Shown here: positions 24,760 through 36,411 of the stretch, piece by piece
How positions within the stretch are numbered: the first letter of the stretch is position 1
How the letters are laid out: every line of letters starts with the position of its first letter
Source of the DNA: Distichodus sexfasciatus
Taxonomy: Eukaryota; Chordata; Actinopteri; Characiformes; Distichodontidae
Assembly: GCA_032718565.1 (NCBI GenBank)
Contig: JAVGVS010000236.1
Location: forward strand, 496,001 to 560,000
Length of the DNA: 64,000 nucleotides
Direction: 5' to 3'
Made by a program: the position numbers and the translations under genes
The notes under the pieces: generated by a model
Seen by the model: the letters and a program-made list of their open reading frames with translations, nothing else
Told to the model about the DNA's origin: nothing
Databases searched by the model: none

Positions 24760-26619
24760 ATGGCAGAGACAGAGGTGACCATGTCCATGGGGGATGTAGT
24801 GGTGATGAAGACCACTGAGGAGGAAGAGGAGGGGGTCACCAGCGATGTGAACAAGGCTCAGGTCATCCTGCAGCTGCAGTCTGTCACAACAGGGTAGGTC
24901 AACTAGCATTAACAATCTCATTTCTAATTTACCCAGTGTTTTATGTCCCGGTACATCTAACAAAATCAAACTCTGACAACAGTTGTATTTCATTGGAATG
25001 TGTATATATACCTGATTTGCCTTTAGAGAAGACCACGGGCAGACCCCTTAAGAGCATGTGGATGATGAGCCAAGACTTGGCACTGGCTACTGAAGCTAGA
25101 GTCAGATGTGAAGTTTAAATATGTGAGATTAAAAAAGATGCTGAGAGTAGGAAAGAAAATAGAAAGGCTTCATCTGAGGCGAGTCAAGATCTACATTTTC
25201 TGCATTTCGCAAACATTTTTATACAGAGTGAATTTGCCAATCACAGTCTTCCTGGACCAACTTGGGGTTAGGGGTCTTGCACAAGGGTCCAGTGGTGGTA
25301 GTGTTTGAAGTAGGATGCAGCCGTTCTTGATCCCACAACCTCAGGGTTTGTAGAAGAGAATCTTACTACTAGACTACCACTTTGCAATATTGATATGTTC
25401 AATTCAATATTATCTACAATATATTTTTGTGTGTCTCCTATGTAAAATAGGAAGACGACTGCTGAGTACATCTAGGTATTTAGTAGAGGTGCGCGATTCA
25501 GAAACGATTTGATTTTGGTTCTTGGGCTTACAATTCAATTTAAAATCAATTCACGATTCATAAACGATTCCCGGTTCAATACACAGATGTTTCTAGATTA
25601 CTGTTTTGAGTTAATTTTCTCATTTGACTGTGGCAGATCAAGAAAAAAAATCATACAGAATCAAATGTAGTTTACTAAATATAATGCATATGCACACATA
25701 CTGACTGCATTTCCTTTGAGATCTATCTGGGCAAATTTTCACATTGCACTATTTATAGGCTTGGCGGCTGAACTTGTGTCGGGAAAAAAGTAAACCAGTG
25801 TCATTACGTTAGTTGAAAAACATTAATCGATTTTTTTTAATGCATCAATCGATTTTGAATCGTCAGAGAAAGAATCGCAATTTGATGCGATTCGATTTTT
25901 TTGCACAACCCTAGAATTTAGTAGAACTTTTATAAGCATTATGTCTTGTCTTTGTAGAAATGGAGATGAAACAGGGGAGACGGGCTCAGCAGTGGTGGCA
26001 GTGGAAGCACAAGGTAGGTCCTACATTGTCAATCATAAAAAACTTTCCAAAAGTTTCCAACGCCTAGTTTTATCTGATTCTTTTGTGTATTTTGAGCAAA
26101 GCCTTGCGCTCCATTTGACACATAATTCAATGAGTGTGTCTATTTTTCAGATGAGGCCCTGGCAACCGGAGAGGATGTTGAGCTGGGATATCCCATTACG
26201 TGTGGCGAGAGCAAAGCCATTCTTCTATTCAAGAAATTTGTCTGCCCTGGGATCAATGTCAAATGCGTCAAGGTTAGTGTGTCTTTGACTCATCCGTGAT
26301 TAAAAACGGCTTTCGGAAATCATGTCAGGTAGCAGTGGTGCAGCCAGTGTGCAAACAACATTATTGGGATTGTGGAACACTCTCCTTGGAAGTAATAACG
26401 AGTGTCAGCGCTGAAGAGTGTTGTCAAATAACATGTTACTATTCCGTCTGCATTCAGAGATTGGCGTAATAGCAATTCTCCATCCAATTTCCTCCAGCCG
26501 AGCTTAAGACGGTCTGCGAATCATTTTTCCTGGCAGCTCTGTTATGATGAAAAAAACACTAATTTTAGAATGTAATCTCTTAAAGTGACAGGCCTGTCAT
26601 CTGCTTTATTCCCTGACTC

Positions 26620-26667
<48 letters not shown>

Positions 26668-29600
26668 CCTCTCTCCAGTTTGAGGACCAATTAATCAGTC
26701 CTAAGCAGTTTGTTCACATGTCTGGCAAAGCCACTCTAAAAGACTGGAAACGGGCCATAAGAATGGGAGGCGTCATGCTCAGGTAAAAACAGAAGGCTCA
26801 TTTACACCTCGAACTAAACTATAAATATTTTTTTTCTTTATTGAAGTTGAATATCTGGCCTGAATGGTCTTGCATGCATCTGCACCCAGTCTGTGAATTG
26901 GTTTGGTGTTGAGAATTTTTACTCCCATCTTCTAGTCTGCACCACCCCAGAAGGTGGCACTGCAGATCCGATTGTGATTTTTTTCAGTGACTAAAATGTG
27001 AGAGAAAAGAGGTAGTCTCCTTTTGACTCAGAACCCCTGGCACATTGGCCATCATTTATCAAAACGGTGCAGAAAATCACCGTACGACGAGTTCACATGC
27101 CACGCATATTTATTGATGGGTTACATGGCCGCGTCAACATGGAGGAACGGAAGCCGGCAAAAATGGTACCATGGCCATGTTACTTGGCCCTCCCTCTACT
27201 CACTTCCACTCGGTTTATGCAGTAAGGCTATAAGAAAAGTGAGTGGAAGTGAGTAGTGGGAGGGCGAAGTAACTTGTTTGGGAAAACACCAGGAAAACGT
27301 AATGCAAATCTAATGTACGAATGTTTGAGGCTGAAGTACAATGAAATCAAGGACGATTTTAGAATTCCGATCGGACGCATTTTTGAGGTCTTAAAAAGAG
27401 GGCATATCAGGGGAAAAGAGGAGGTCTGTTCACCCCTAAGTAAATAATGACTAAGATAACAGCCATAAGAATAAAATAAAGCAAATAAAATGAAATAAAA
27501 TGTGTAGAAGCAAATAAGATATGATAAAATAATGGTAGCTACAGGCATGACTACAATGACAGCTTTGCATGTGCAACATTTATAATTACTGCAGTCTGTA
27601 ATCTTACAGTTACATAAATCGAAATAGAAAATGTATTTAATCAAATTTAACCCACACTAAAGAGTACACCTGAAATCATGATGATCATCCGCTTAACATG
27701 ATTTTAGCGCAAGCTTGCTGTAATAATTCTCTGACACAGCTTGATTTCCTCTGCTACAGTACGAGTCCGCACTGAGAGAAAACTGCATACGCGATCTGAG
27801 CGCTGGCGTGGGATTTGAGCGTATCCTACATTCCCCTCAAAATTGATAGATCTCGAAGTTTGCGTTGAAATGACCCTTTTTCAGTCGTACGCACGTTTGA
27901 TAAATGAGAGCCAATGTGTTTTGCCACAGTAACTTTCTCATCACAGCGGCTGACCTGCCCCAAACCTCGTAAAATGCTTTGGAGTCAAATTGTAATAACA
28001 CAATTACGTCAAGTATTGATTTGTTATTAGTTTATATCAGGACATTATTTACATCAAGTTGTTATGTGTTGAAAATTCAGGTCAATTCAGGCATTTTTCT
28101 ATATGAAAACATAAACATTTCTTAGTTTGGACGTTTCGCTTATGTGCAATCAATATTTTTCTCATTGTCTGCGCTGCTTGCATGTCTAGGAAAATGATGG
28201 ACTCAGGTCAGTTAGATTTCTATCAGCACAGCACATTGTGCACCAACACTTGTCGCAGCACCAAATTTGATCTTCTTATCAACAACACACGCTTCCCACC
28301 TGGCAGCAGTATACTCGGTACTCCTTCTTCAACACAGGGTGAGTTAGACACACTTTCCCACATTCATATAAACTTAACTTTTATATGCTGTTCAGTTGTA
28401 AAAGTTACTAAACGTTCAAACCTATAGCAGTTGCATGACAGAAACATTCACTTATGCTGTGGCAAGATTTTTTTTGTTCTCGCCGATCAAACTCCCGCAT
28501 CCCTCCTTGCCTGGTTTCCAGGGCAGGTTGCTGTGGGTAATGGGGTCGAGGTTGTCATGGTGGAGGAGAAGTCTGAAGAGGCGGCTGGCTCTCTGGACTG
28601 GACTTCGGTTGCTACTGTGGAAAGCACAGAGAAAAAGGAGCTCCCAGAGATATCGGGTCAGTGCCAGGTTCAGTGTTACTACAGCAACAGTAAAAAAAAA
28701 ACAAAAAAAAACAACAACACAGATATCTTGCCTTTAGGGAAAGAAAGCATATGAGACTTTATTAGGCAAAATTAATTAATGAAGACACAATCGTGCCCAA
28801 TTTCCACACTGTATGAGATGAACAAGTAGCTGAAAAGTGCCAAAAAGTGTCCCAACGCACGTCAACATTTCCCATGGTGCTTTGCTCAAAGCATCCTGGT
28901 GCACATATTAACAAAAGTTTAGCTTTATTTGTTGGTAAAATAAATGTGTAAATAAGGGACTTACAGATGTGGAACATATATACTACACTGCTAAATGTAC
29001 ATGTACGCTACAATTATCGATTTTGTGTCCAGTCCAAGTGTGTCCAAGTGTTGCAGAACAGTGACCACCCTGGTGGAGACTCAGGGTTACTCTGGGCTTG
29101 TAGCCTGCGCAGTGCTCTGAAAAACTTGAAAGTGAATAAGCATTTAAGTGTGTGAACACACCACGGCGCACCATAGCACGAAGTGCACCACAACGAAATA
29201 TGAACCATGCATTTGACCCATCCGTGAAAGAGCAGTGGGGAGCTATAGATCAGTGCTTAGGGACGGACGGTACCTTGCTCATGAGTATCTCGGTAGTACC
29301 TTTACCAGTCCGGGACTTGAACTGTTGACCTTCTGATCACAGGGCCAACTCCCTAACCGTTACACTACCAACTGGCCCACAAGGGCATCTGTTGTGACTG
29401 GGACAGCAGGGGAAGGGTCACTGATATCAAGAGATTTCTGATGCTCAATTTTTAGTACATGGGTCTGCTAATGATAATCAATCTTGAAGTCCCGTTTGAT
29501 GTTGTTAAAGAATTGTATTCATAATTTTGATTTCAAATTTGTGCAGATGTTCTTATCTAGCGTGACTGCTATTAACTAAGAGGAACAGTCCCACAGGTTA

Positions 29601-32600
29601 AGGTTAAGGCTTTTGCGCCGGACCGCTGTGTCCTACTACCACACTCTGATTTGTGTATTCCTGGTGTGTTGATATGTGTCAATCTCTGCTCTGCAGAGGA
29701 GACTCTAAACTTCTGGAAGGGCATCGCAGACGTAGGGCTCATGGGAGAGGTGGTCACTAACATCCGCACAGAGCTGATGGAGATGCTCAGAGGAGTGCAG
29801 CTCCGATCAGACCAGGCCAGCTTACAGGACGCCGGTGAGTCTGACCTTGGCCACTGGCCTTTATTAACTTTAAACAATTACACTTTCCATAGCACTTTGA
29901 TAAAGCTGCTTCATGACCAAAACAGAGTAATGTATTTTTAAGATTACATTGAATTGAAGCTAACCTTTACATTATTGCTGCTGTAATCGTTGTATTCCAA
30001 GGTTTATCTCTTTCCTGGTACAGTTCTTTACAATATATATATATTTTTAATTCACTATATTTGTATAGCACTTTTTTACAACAGGCAGCTTTACATAATA
30101 TCACTCCAAGCCGCTAACGAGCAAAACTAAGTAAAGAACTCCCCCTGTATTAAACAGGAAGAAACCTTGAGACGAAATAAGACTCAGAAGAGAACCCCAC
30201 CCACCTCTGGGCACAGATCTCTCTCCTCTAATTAATTGCACATTATCAGTTTAGAGTTTGTATTTATAGTTGATCTATTGTATAAACGTATATTCTAGAG
30301 ACTGTGTATATTTGCTTATGTATGCTATTATGACGGCCTTAATTCTAGAGGTTGATGAAGACATTTCCATCACAGGCTGTAGAGTTTATATTTGTCGTTT
30401 CTTTATAAGGGGCTGAACAATTCACAGTGCCTCGTTCCACTGCATAAGTATATATAACTGCATCTGATTCAGAGATATTGTGGAACAATGATAAATAAAC
30501 CATTTTAGGAACATTTTGCAGCAACGTCGTTTTACATATGGACATATTCAAGTGGCTCAGAGACAGTTTTTCTGTTGGGAGTGATTCTATATGAACCTTT
30601 GACTGCACATAAATCTGAACAATAGCTTGAGATTTCAGTGTGAAATTAGTGTGAACAGACCAACAGACCATGATATGCATATTCTGCACTTAACACAACC
30701 TGAGCCGTTAGATTTAGAACTTGTGAGTCATCAGAAAGTGATGGGTTTGATTGTTCTAGGTGATATGTTTTCCCTTTTGCAGAAGTGGCAGTTCTGAGTA
30801 ATCTCGCCCAGGTGTTCGGTCTGCTGGACTCCATCAAACACGTACTGAGCGCTCGGCGACAAATGACAGAGCCGACTCAGAAACAAGTCCTCAGAACTCT
30901 GATCAGTGAGTAAAGGTGGTGAACGTGGCAGTGTTTTCCAGGGGACTAGTACCTTCGTGATTCTCATGTTAATGAGTTTTCATTAAAGAATATTATATAA
31001 AGAAAATTGTCACTTCACAACTGGGGACGTGGTGATGACCTAGAGGCGGCATATTCATCTACAACCACTTAGCTCCTGAGAAAGGCCCTTAACCTCAAGT
31101 TGCTTTGAATGAGAGCTTCTGATAATTAATAAAATATGTTGTAAATATGAAGTGTAAATTAGGCTAAATTAGGTAAATGAAAGTGGAATTAGGCTGTTGT
31201 TGGGGTGGTGGTGGACTAGTGGTAGGATCCTCAAATATGTACCAAGAGATCTTGGGTTCAGATCTGGATCTATTCTACCTCCAGAACTACCACTATTGAA
31301 CCCCACAGGAAGTCCCTTAAAGACCCAGTAAGACCCAGAAAACCGTCCTTGGTTTGGTAACATGTAAAATGTGTCACAAAAATGTGTCTGAAAAGATGTG
31401 GAGAAACCCCTGATTCAGTTTTACGACGTTGTGGAGTTATACAGTTTAACAGTTTTTCACAGCTTTTCACAGTAGGTTTTTCAGGGCGGGACTAAAATGC
31501 AGTCAGCTTTCGGAGAGAGGGTTATGTTTAGCACACCCCTGCCCAGATCTACTGCTCTGGCCCTGCCCACCTGCTTCGCGTCAGTAGCCTCCCTGCTAGT
31601 CTGGGCAGCGTCTGTCATATGCTACGTCCGAAGCGGTTCCTAATATCTTCATTCCCTCACCGCCGGCGGCTGCCGTTGAACCATTGAGTTTAAATTGACC
31701 TATTTTGTGTTGTCATAAACTGTAAAATATGACATGTGCGTGGTTAACCTGTCGTTAAGAACTCCAAAGGATTAGCGAATGCATGCGAACACGCAGCTAA
31801 TCCGTATGAGCTAGCTCAGGTGTAGATTATAGCGGTGGGGTAATGCATGGTAAAATATAAGTTAGCAAACTATCTGCTCTAATCTATAAACTCTCAGGTT
31901 TTTTCAACGTCCCTCTGTCATTTTTGCCTCCCGCTTAAATATTTCCCCGCCATTATCCCGTGTTGTATTCCGTATTAGCCCAGACTGTGGTCACTATCCT
32001 GTCACTGTCTTCATCCCTTCCAGTGAAAGGTATATTGCAAAGGCGCAACAAGGGAAAATTTTTACATAGCTTTACTTGCACGACTTTAGTGATCTTTTTT
32101 AACAGTGCATGTGCATGCTTGTGGTTTACAGTCGAAGGGGTAGGGGCTCTGTAGTAGTGGGCGGTGCTTCAGAGCTTTGAGCTGACGCGTCTACGGCATC
32201 CGAGCCTAGAAAGTACTGCTTGTATTTTCACCACTTTGAGACTTAATTTGACCTATGTAGCAATGTTTATATTCGCTCAAAATTGACGAGGCGATTAGTG
32301 ACAACTGTTTCTTTGGTATGAGGAACTTTGGGCCAAATTTATTTGAACTTTACTGGGTTTTTAACCCCATGTTGCCTGTGTAATTGCTCTGGAAAAGACA
32401 GTTTGATAAATGCCTTAGATGTAACTTCAGACGTTTGTGTGTTTTATAATGGTGCCTGTGTTGTGAGTGTCTGTGCATGTTTATGAACCATAACCCTAAG
32501 TTGTTCCAAGGGAGACGGGGTCTGTAGATAAGACCATTCTGCAAAATGCAGTAAAAGTAAGTAAATGCCTGTTTGTCTGTGTCTCTTAGGTCTGGAACAA

Positions 32601-33458
32601 CAACTTGAAGAGCAGAAGAAGCAGCAGAGCTGGCTGACTCAGTCCCAGGCTCTCAGCGGGCTGCTCCAGGCCTCCCCTCCCCCGACCAAACGTGCCCCTA
32701 AGCGACCCCGCCTCCAGCGACCTGCCTCTGCCACCCTTCTAGGCTCGGCAGCATCACAGTCCCTCGCCCTGCAGCCCCCTCAGTTCACCGTGCTTTCCCC
32801 CATCACGCTGTCCTCTATCGGTCAGCCCTTCACCGTGGCCAGCTTAGCTCAGTCGCCCAGCGCCGTCACCCTGCACGCCCTGCCAGCCAGTTCCCAGTTT
32901 TTTGCCCGTGTGACTGCTGACGGCAAGGCCGAGACCATCACACTACACCCGGCGCAGGGTCTCACGTTGCTGGGCGCCACACCCGTGCAGGATCCCGCTC
33001 CGCTTGGGACTCTGGTGAGCCCCGTGGAGCTGGTGCGACTGGCCCCGGCTGCGGCGAGTGCTGAAACCGGCCAGGACGAGGTGGAGGAAGATGTGATGTC
33101 AGGAACGGTGCTGGTGCAGGAAGGGGTGGTGCACGTGGAGCAGGAGGGCGAGAGCCAGAACCACACCACCACGGTTATAGAGATCGACCCGGCCCCTGGC
33201 GAGCACAACGTGGGGGTCGTGGAGCTACAGCTAGAGGGAGGGGAGGCGGAGGACAACGTGGAAGTGAAGGAGGAGGAAGGGGAGGAATTGAGTGAGATCG
33301 TGGTCCGAGGAGACTCAGAGGAGGTGCAGGGGGAGTTGGAGGAGGTGCAGACCGAAACAGAGGAGCTGCAGCTTGAAGCCAACGGGCAGATCCACAACCT
33401 ACAGATCTTGGTAGTGGAAGAGGGAGGGCAAACACAGATTAAGGGCAAAACGCAATGA
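24760..33458 (+). CDS. gmeb1: GMEB1, SAND-domain DNA-binding transcription factor, nine coding exons
   Basis: Glucocorticoid modulatory element-binding protein 1 is a nuclear factor that binds KYCGY-type sites through its SAND domain and works with GMEB2. Coding exons are 24760-24893, 25958-26013, 26151-26272, 26679-26782, 28190-28338, 28522-28656, 29697-29834, 30783-30905 and 32590-33458. All have GT-AG junctions and phases agree, giving 1830 nt or 609 residues, slightly longer than the human protein as I recall it. The start MAETEVTMSMGDVVVMK resembles vertebrate GMEB1. The SAND region is residues 65-165. FWKGIADVGLM and the later helices match the family middle region. LEQQLEEQKKQ (322-332) is a probable coiled coil, KRAPKRPR (354-361) an NLS-like basic patch, and the C-terminus is strongly acidic. 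QFTVLSPITLSSIGQPF favours GMEB1 over GMEB2. No frame breaks were seen. Confidence 0.95.
25484..25913. mobile_element. hAT-like MITE with 8-bp TSD in gmeb1 intron 1
   Basis: A 430-bp element full of ATCGATT and GATTCG words starts TAGAGGTGCGCGATTC and ends TTTTGCACAACCCTA. It is flanked by GTATTTAG (25476-25483) and GAATTTAG (25914-25921), which agree at seven of eight positions. It ends about 45 bp before coding exon 2. Confidence 0.8.
26617..26676 (+). repeat. (CT)n microsatellite forming an exon 4 polypyrimidine tract
   Basis: Sixty uninterrupted pyrimidines, mainly CT repeats, run directly into the AG at 26677-26678 that precedes the exon starting at 26679. The repeat is therefore the splice-acceptor pyrimidine tract itself. 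Confidence 0.9.
27041..27918. mobile_element. Harbinger-like element with long terminal inverted repeats
   Basis: The left end CACATTGGCCATCATTTATC and right end GATAAATGAGAGCCAATGTG are inverted repeats. Just inside the right end is CAGTCGTACGCACG, and near the left is ACCGTACGACGAG. CATTTAT plus CGTACG terminal words recall PIF/Harbinger elements. No full transposase frame remains. It lies in the intron between the KDWK exon and the next SAND exon. Flanking 3-bp duplication is unclear. Confidence 0.6.
27179..27273. repeat. 33-bp perfect-length hairpin inside the Harbinger-like element
   Basis: 27179-27211 pairs with 27241-27273, with 31 of 33 bases complementary and a 29-base loop. In transcripts of the gmeb1 intron it would form a strong stem. 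Confidence 0.85.
29115..29375 (-). mobile_element. SINE family C, minus strand, in gmeb1 intron
   Basis: It contains CCATCCGTGAAAGAGCAGTG, GTACCTTGCTCATGAGTA and CCTTCTGATCACAGGG, the reverse complement of the 49018-49262 copy. Repeat R1 copy c begins immediately after it. Confidence 0.8.
29383..29500 (+). repeat. Repeat R1, copy c
   Basis: It shares GGGCATCTGTTGTGACTG and CAGCAGGGGAAGGGTCACT with copy b at 21740-21790, and TTTTTAGTAC plus CTGCTAATGAT further on. It lies in the gmeb1 intron before the FWKGI exon. Confidence 0.7.
31195..32440 (+). mobile_element. SINE family B split by a piggyBac-like insertion
   Basis: The SINE runs 31195-31320 and resumes 32361-32440. Its halves, AGTCCCTTAA and TTAACCCCATGTTG, are continuous in the related copy at 35925-36110, which reads AGTCCCTTAACCCCATGTTG. 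It lies in the last gmeb1 intron, about 150 bp before exon 9. Confidence 0.8.
31321..32360 (+). mobile_element. piggyBac-like non-autonomous element, copy 2 (complete, TTAA TSD)
   Basis: A 1040-bp insertion begins AGACCCAGTAAG and ends CTTTACTGGGTTT, which are imperfect inverted repeats. It sits between TTAA at 31317-31320 and 32361-32364. The TTAA duplication is diagnostic of piggyBac-type integration. It has no long frame. A second copy lies at 18858-19740. Confidence 0.78.
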
Positions 33459-34921
33459 GACCGAATCACACACGCATCCCTCCGACGGATAGTCGGATAC
33501 TTTTGCACTCAGCCATTTCTGGTTTTTGTACTTAGATTTCCTAAAAAAAAACATCTGCCTGGCCAAGTATGAAATTTGTGTGACTGCTTTTGTAGGATCA
33601 ATTTCAGTATTTCCTTTTTTGAAATTTAGGCGCCACAAATGTATTTTGTTATGCTTTTGTAGAAAAGAAATCTCCCATAAATCTTGCAAATAGTCTCCCA
33701 TGATTACTTGGAAGATTTAGGCAAGTAATTTGTTTACCTTTAAAGCTGAAATCTGATATGGATAACCTTTACTGTCACTCACCATGGTTTGTGCATCTGT
33801 TTTACATGCTCGAAGGGTAACTGCCTCAAGACTGTCGGTACAGTGACACACACTGGTGATGGGTGCATTTATCCAAAGGTTGTATCAGAGTACCTGGCAC
33901 TATTTATAGTTGATAATATATTGTGTTTTATCAAAGTATTACTGTAAATAATATCTGCACAACATAAAATGTTAATAGATATTTTTGGATCTAATGAAAC
34001 AGAGTGGCTTTTACATTTCTCTTCCCTAAGCGGCAGGCTAAATGTAGTGACTTGGGGTTTGTAGTTTCTTTGTGGCTCCGCAGTGCTATTTTTGATAAAG
34101 AATGACTCATAAGCAGACTACGGTGGTTAAGCCCTTAATCTTGACCTACAAGTGGACACAGAGAGTTACTGAAGTATGTGCTTTGTTTTTTAATACATTT
34201 TGTCAATTGGGGTGAAGTTATTTTAATTAATATGTCCTCTACATTACAGACAACATTTCACAAAGAACTTTATGAATAACCCAATACAATAAGATTTTAT
34301 TTGCATTGAACACTCCTTTTTGTCAGGCTTGCTTCAGGGTTTATATGAATAATTATACAAACTATTGTATGTACAGTATGGCTCCTTGCGACCAGTGCTT
34401 GAAGTGGGAAAAAATAAGTGCAGGAATTCAAATTTTCCGACATTTGTCTGTCGCTGCGTCGGATCAGTTTCAGTAAGTACCGGAACGCAGAAAAAAGTGG
34501 CGGAACCCAAAAGACGAAAATACAGAAGTTCCGGAACTGCGTTCCGCTGCGTTCCGGCCCACTTCAAGCACTGCTTGCGACAGATATGGAACCAGGGTAG
34601 TTGTGACAGACTGTTAGGGCAAACTCACTAGAGCCGGTATTCGTTTGATCCATGTTACGGGGAATAAAACATGAATTTGACTTTCAATTTGGCTACTGCA
34701 GACAGGGAGTTTAGTTTTAAACTCTCAGTCAGGTCAGATGTCCTTTGAGTGGTAAACTTCCTTAACAATAATAATAATAATAATAATATTTTCAACCATC
34801 ACATTTGCATTAAACCCCAAAGCACACCTTTCCAGCGTATCTTAGGGTTTGAAGTATTGAACAAAAGGACTTGATTGTTAGTATAAAATTGATTTGTGAA
34901 GTACAGAGGCAAGCCAATAAA
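33459..34921 (+). other. Putative gmeb1 3' UTR
   Basis: No other gene is visible after the gmeb1 stop. An AATAAA at 34916-34921 is the best candidate polyadenylation signal. Earlier AATAAA at about 34665 is also possible. The extent is inferred. Confidence 0.45.
34393..34573. mobile_element. 181-bp hAT-type MITE with perfect TIRs and 8-bp TSD
   Basis: It begins CAGTGCTTGAAGTGGG and ends with the exact 16-bp reverse complement. The duplication CTTGCGAC is perfect at 34385-34392 and 34574-34581. It is intact and lies in the presumed gmeb1 3' UTR. Confidence 0.92.
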
Positions 34922-35924
34922 GATACATCGGCTAAGAAGTCAGTCTGTGTGTCTTTTGTGACGTCTGCAATGGCACACGTTGGCCAACAGGGAGCACTTG
35001 AGCTCCATCTTGCCTCACCCTGAGTGTACTGTATATGTGTGCGCGGATTAATGCTAGGAGAAAGATTTGGGAGGCTTTAATCTTCCTGTCCCCGCGCCTT
35101 TCTCCACCGGCGTCAGGCTGCCTGTTTAAGCTGTCCCGCCTGGTATCGTGCCTGGTGATGGGAGGGAGCTGTCGCTGTCACTGTGCTTTTGATGCCAGGC
35201 TGTTTGCACCAGCCATCATCACAGCTGTAGGAGCCTGTCAGCCAGCGTCTGACAGCTCTGCCGGATGGGTCAGGTGCCACGGAAACGCGCTCGGCGCCTG
35301 AACGTTTCTTTGTAGAGCGTTATTCGCCAACATGGCTTTTCCAAAGCGGTTGTAGCGCCGTAGGAGACGTCTCACGTAAGTGATGTGCAAATTGGCCCTC
35401 TTTTTTTTTTGGTTTTGAATATTGACCTCTTTTCTGCCAAACAGGTGAAGCCTTAATGGAACGCTCCACAAAGAGAGAGTTTCAGCAATGCTTGTACCCA
35501 TGGTGAGAGAGCGGAATTGATTTAGTAGGACAGATTGAACTGGGCAAGTGCCTTTAACTTTGCCCTCAATTCGCTATATATAAAACACCTGGGGGAGTAA
35601 GGATTAGCTGCCACTGGGTCACCCCAAGCCGGCAGCGTCTTGCAGATGAAGCATGGTAGACATGCACAATCCCCGATCGTGTCAAGTTTCTCCACTCTGA
35701 TTATACCTAGAAGAGATTTGACTCCCAACAGCACCTGCGTCTTGTTTCCCCTCGAACTCTTTTATGTTGTGTCTCTTTGCCTCATGGTGCCATTCAAAGT
35801 GCCCTTATGTAAGAAGTCCTCGCAAAAATCATGTGGATTCGTACGAGCTTTTGCTTTCCTCCCACTACATGGATTCCTGCTGGCTCTCAAAAATGTCATG
35901 CTGTTTTTCATGGAATTTCATGGT
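34922..35924. other. Gene-free spacer
   Basis: No coding signal was recognised. GC-richer sequence at 35.07-35.3 kb encodes no convincing product. Confidence 0.4.
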
Positions 35925-36110
35925 CTGTTGTTGGGGTAGTGGTGGACTATTCGATACTTGAGTACAGATCAAGAGGTCTTGGTTTCAGACTGAACCAGTG
36001 CTACCACCATTGAATCCCAGAGCAAGTCCCTTAACCCCATGTTGTCTCTGTAATTAAGAAATGTAAGATGCTCTGGATAAGACGGTTTGATAAGTGCCAT
36101 AAATGTAACT
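35925..36110 (+). mobile_element. SINE family B, + strand
   Basis: It carries TGTTGGGGTAGTGGTGGACT, ACCACCATTGAATCCCAGAG and CTCTGGATAAGACGGTTTGA, and has the uninterrupted TTAA site used by the piggyBac-like element elsewhere. Confidence 0.75.
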
Positions 36111-36305
36111 TGATATTTACATTTACAGCATTTAGATGTTCTTCTCCAGAGTCACTTTCATTTTTCTCATTTCAGGGACATTCTCCCTGGAGCAACTTCA
36201 GGTTAAGAGTCTTGCTCAGGGACCCAATGGTGGTAGTGCTGGAGGTAGGACTCAAACTTACACCCTCTTGGTCCGAAGGTGAGTGTCCTAACCATTAGAC
36301 CATCA
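36110..36305 (-). mobile_element. SINE family B, minus strand
   Basis: TTTACATTTACAGCATTTAG at the low end is the L2-like tail; GGGACCCAATGGTGGTAGTG and CCTAACCATTAGACCAT at the high end are the tRNA-like head in reverse. Confidence 0.75.
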
Positions 36306-36411
36306 CTCCAGGATGTGGGTGTGTGTGCGCGCGCATATATATAGGCCTTAACCAAGTTGTGCAAAGAGAGATGGCCATTATAGTGAAAGGTAAGTTGCAT
36401 TGACAACTTGG

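Larger units (their letters stand above)
26151..28338 (+). other. SAND-domain exons of gmeb1
   Basis: Coding exons 3 to 5 encode the SAND domain. Visible features are YPITCGESKAILL, FVCPGINVKCVK, the DNA-contacting KDWK signature at residues 125-128, and the zinc-site residues His152, Cys156 and Cys160 in QHSTLCTNTCRSTKFDLL. All key residues are intact, so DNA binding is expected to be preserved. Confidence 0.92.

Noticed and set aside
32849..33508. 219-codon minus-strand frame
   Set aside because: It is the antisense of gmeb1 exon 9 and is Ser/Thr/Pro-rich as expected for a mirrored acidic coding exon.
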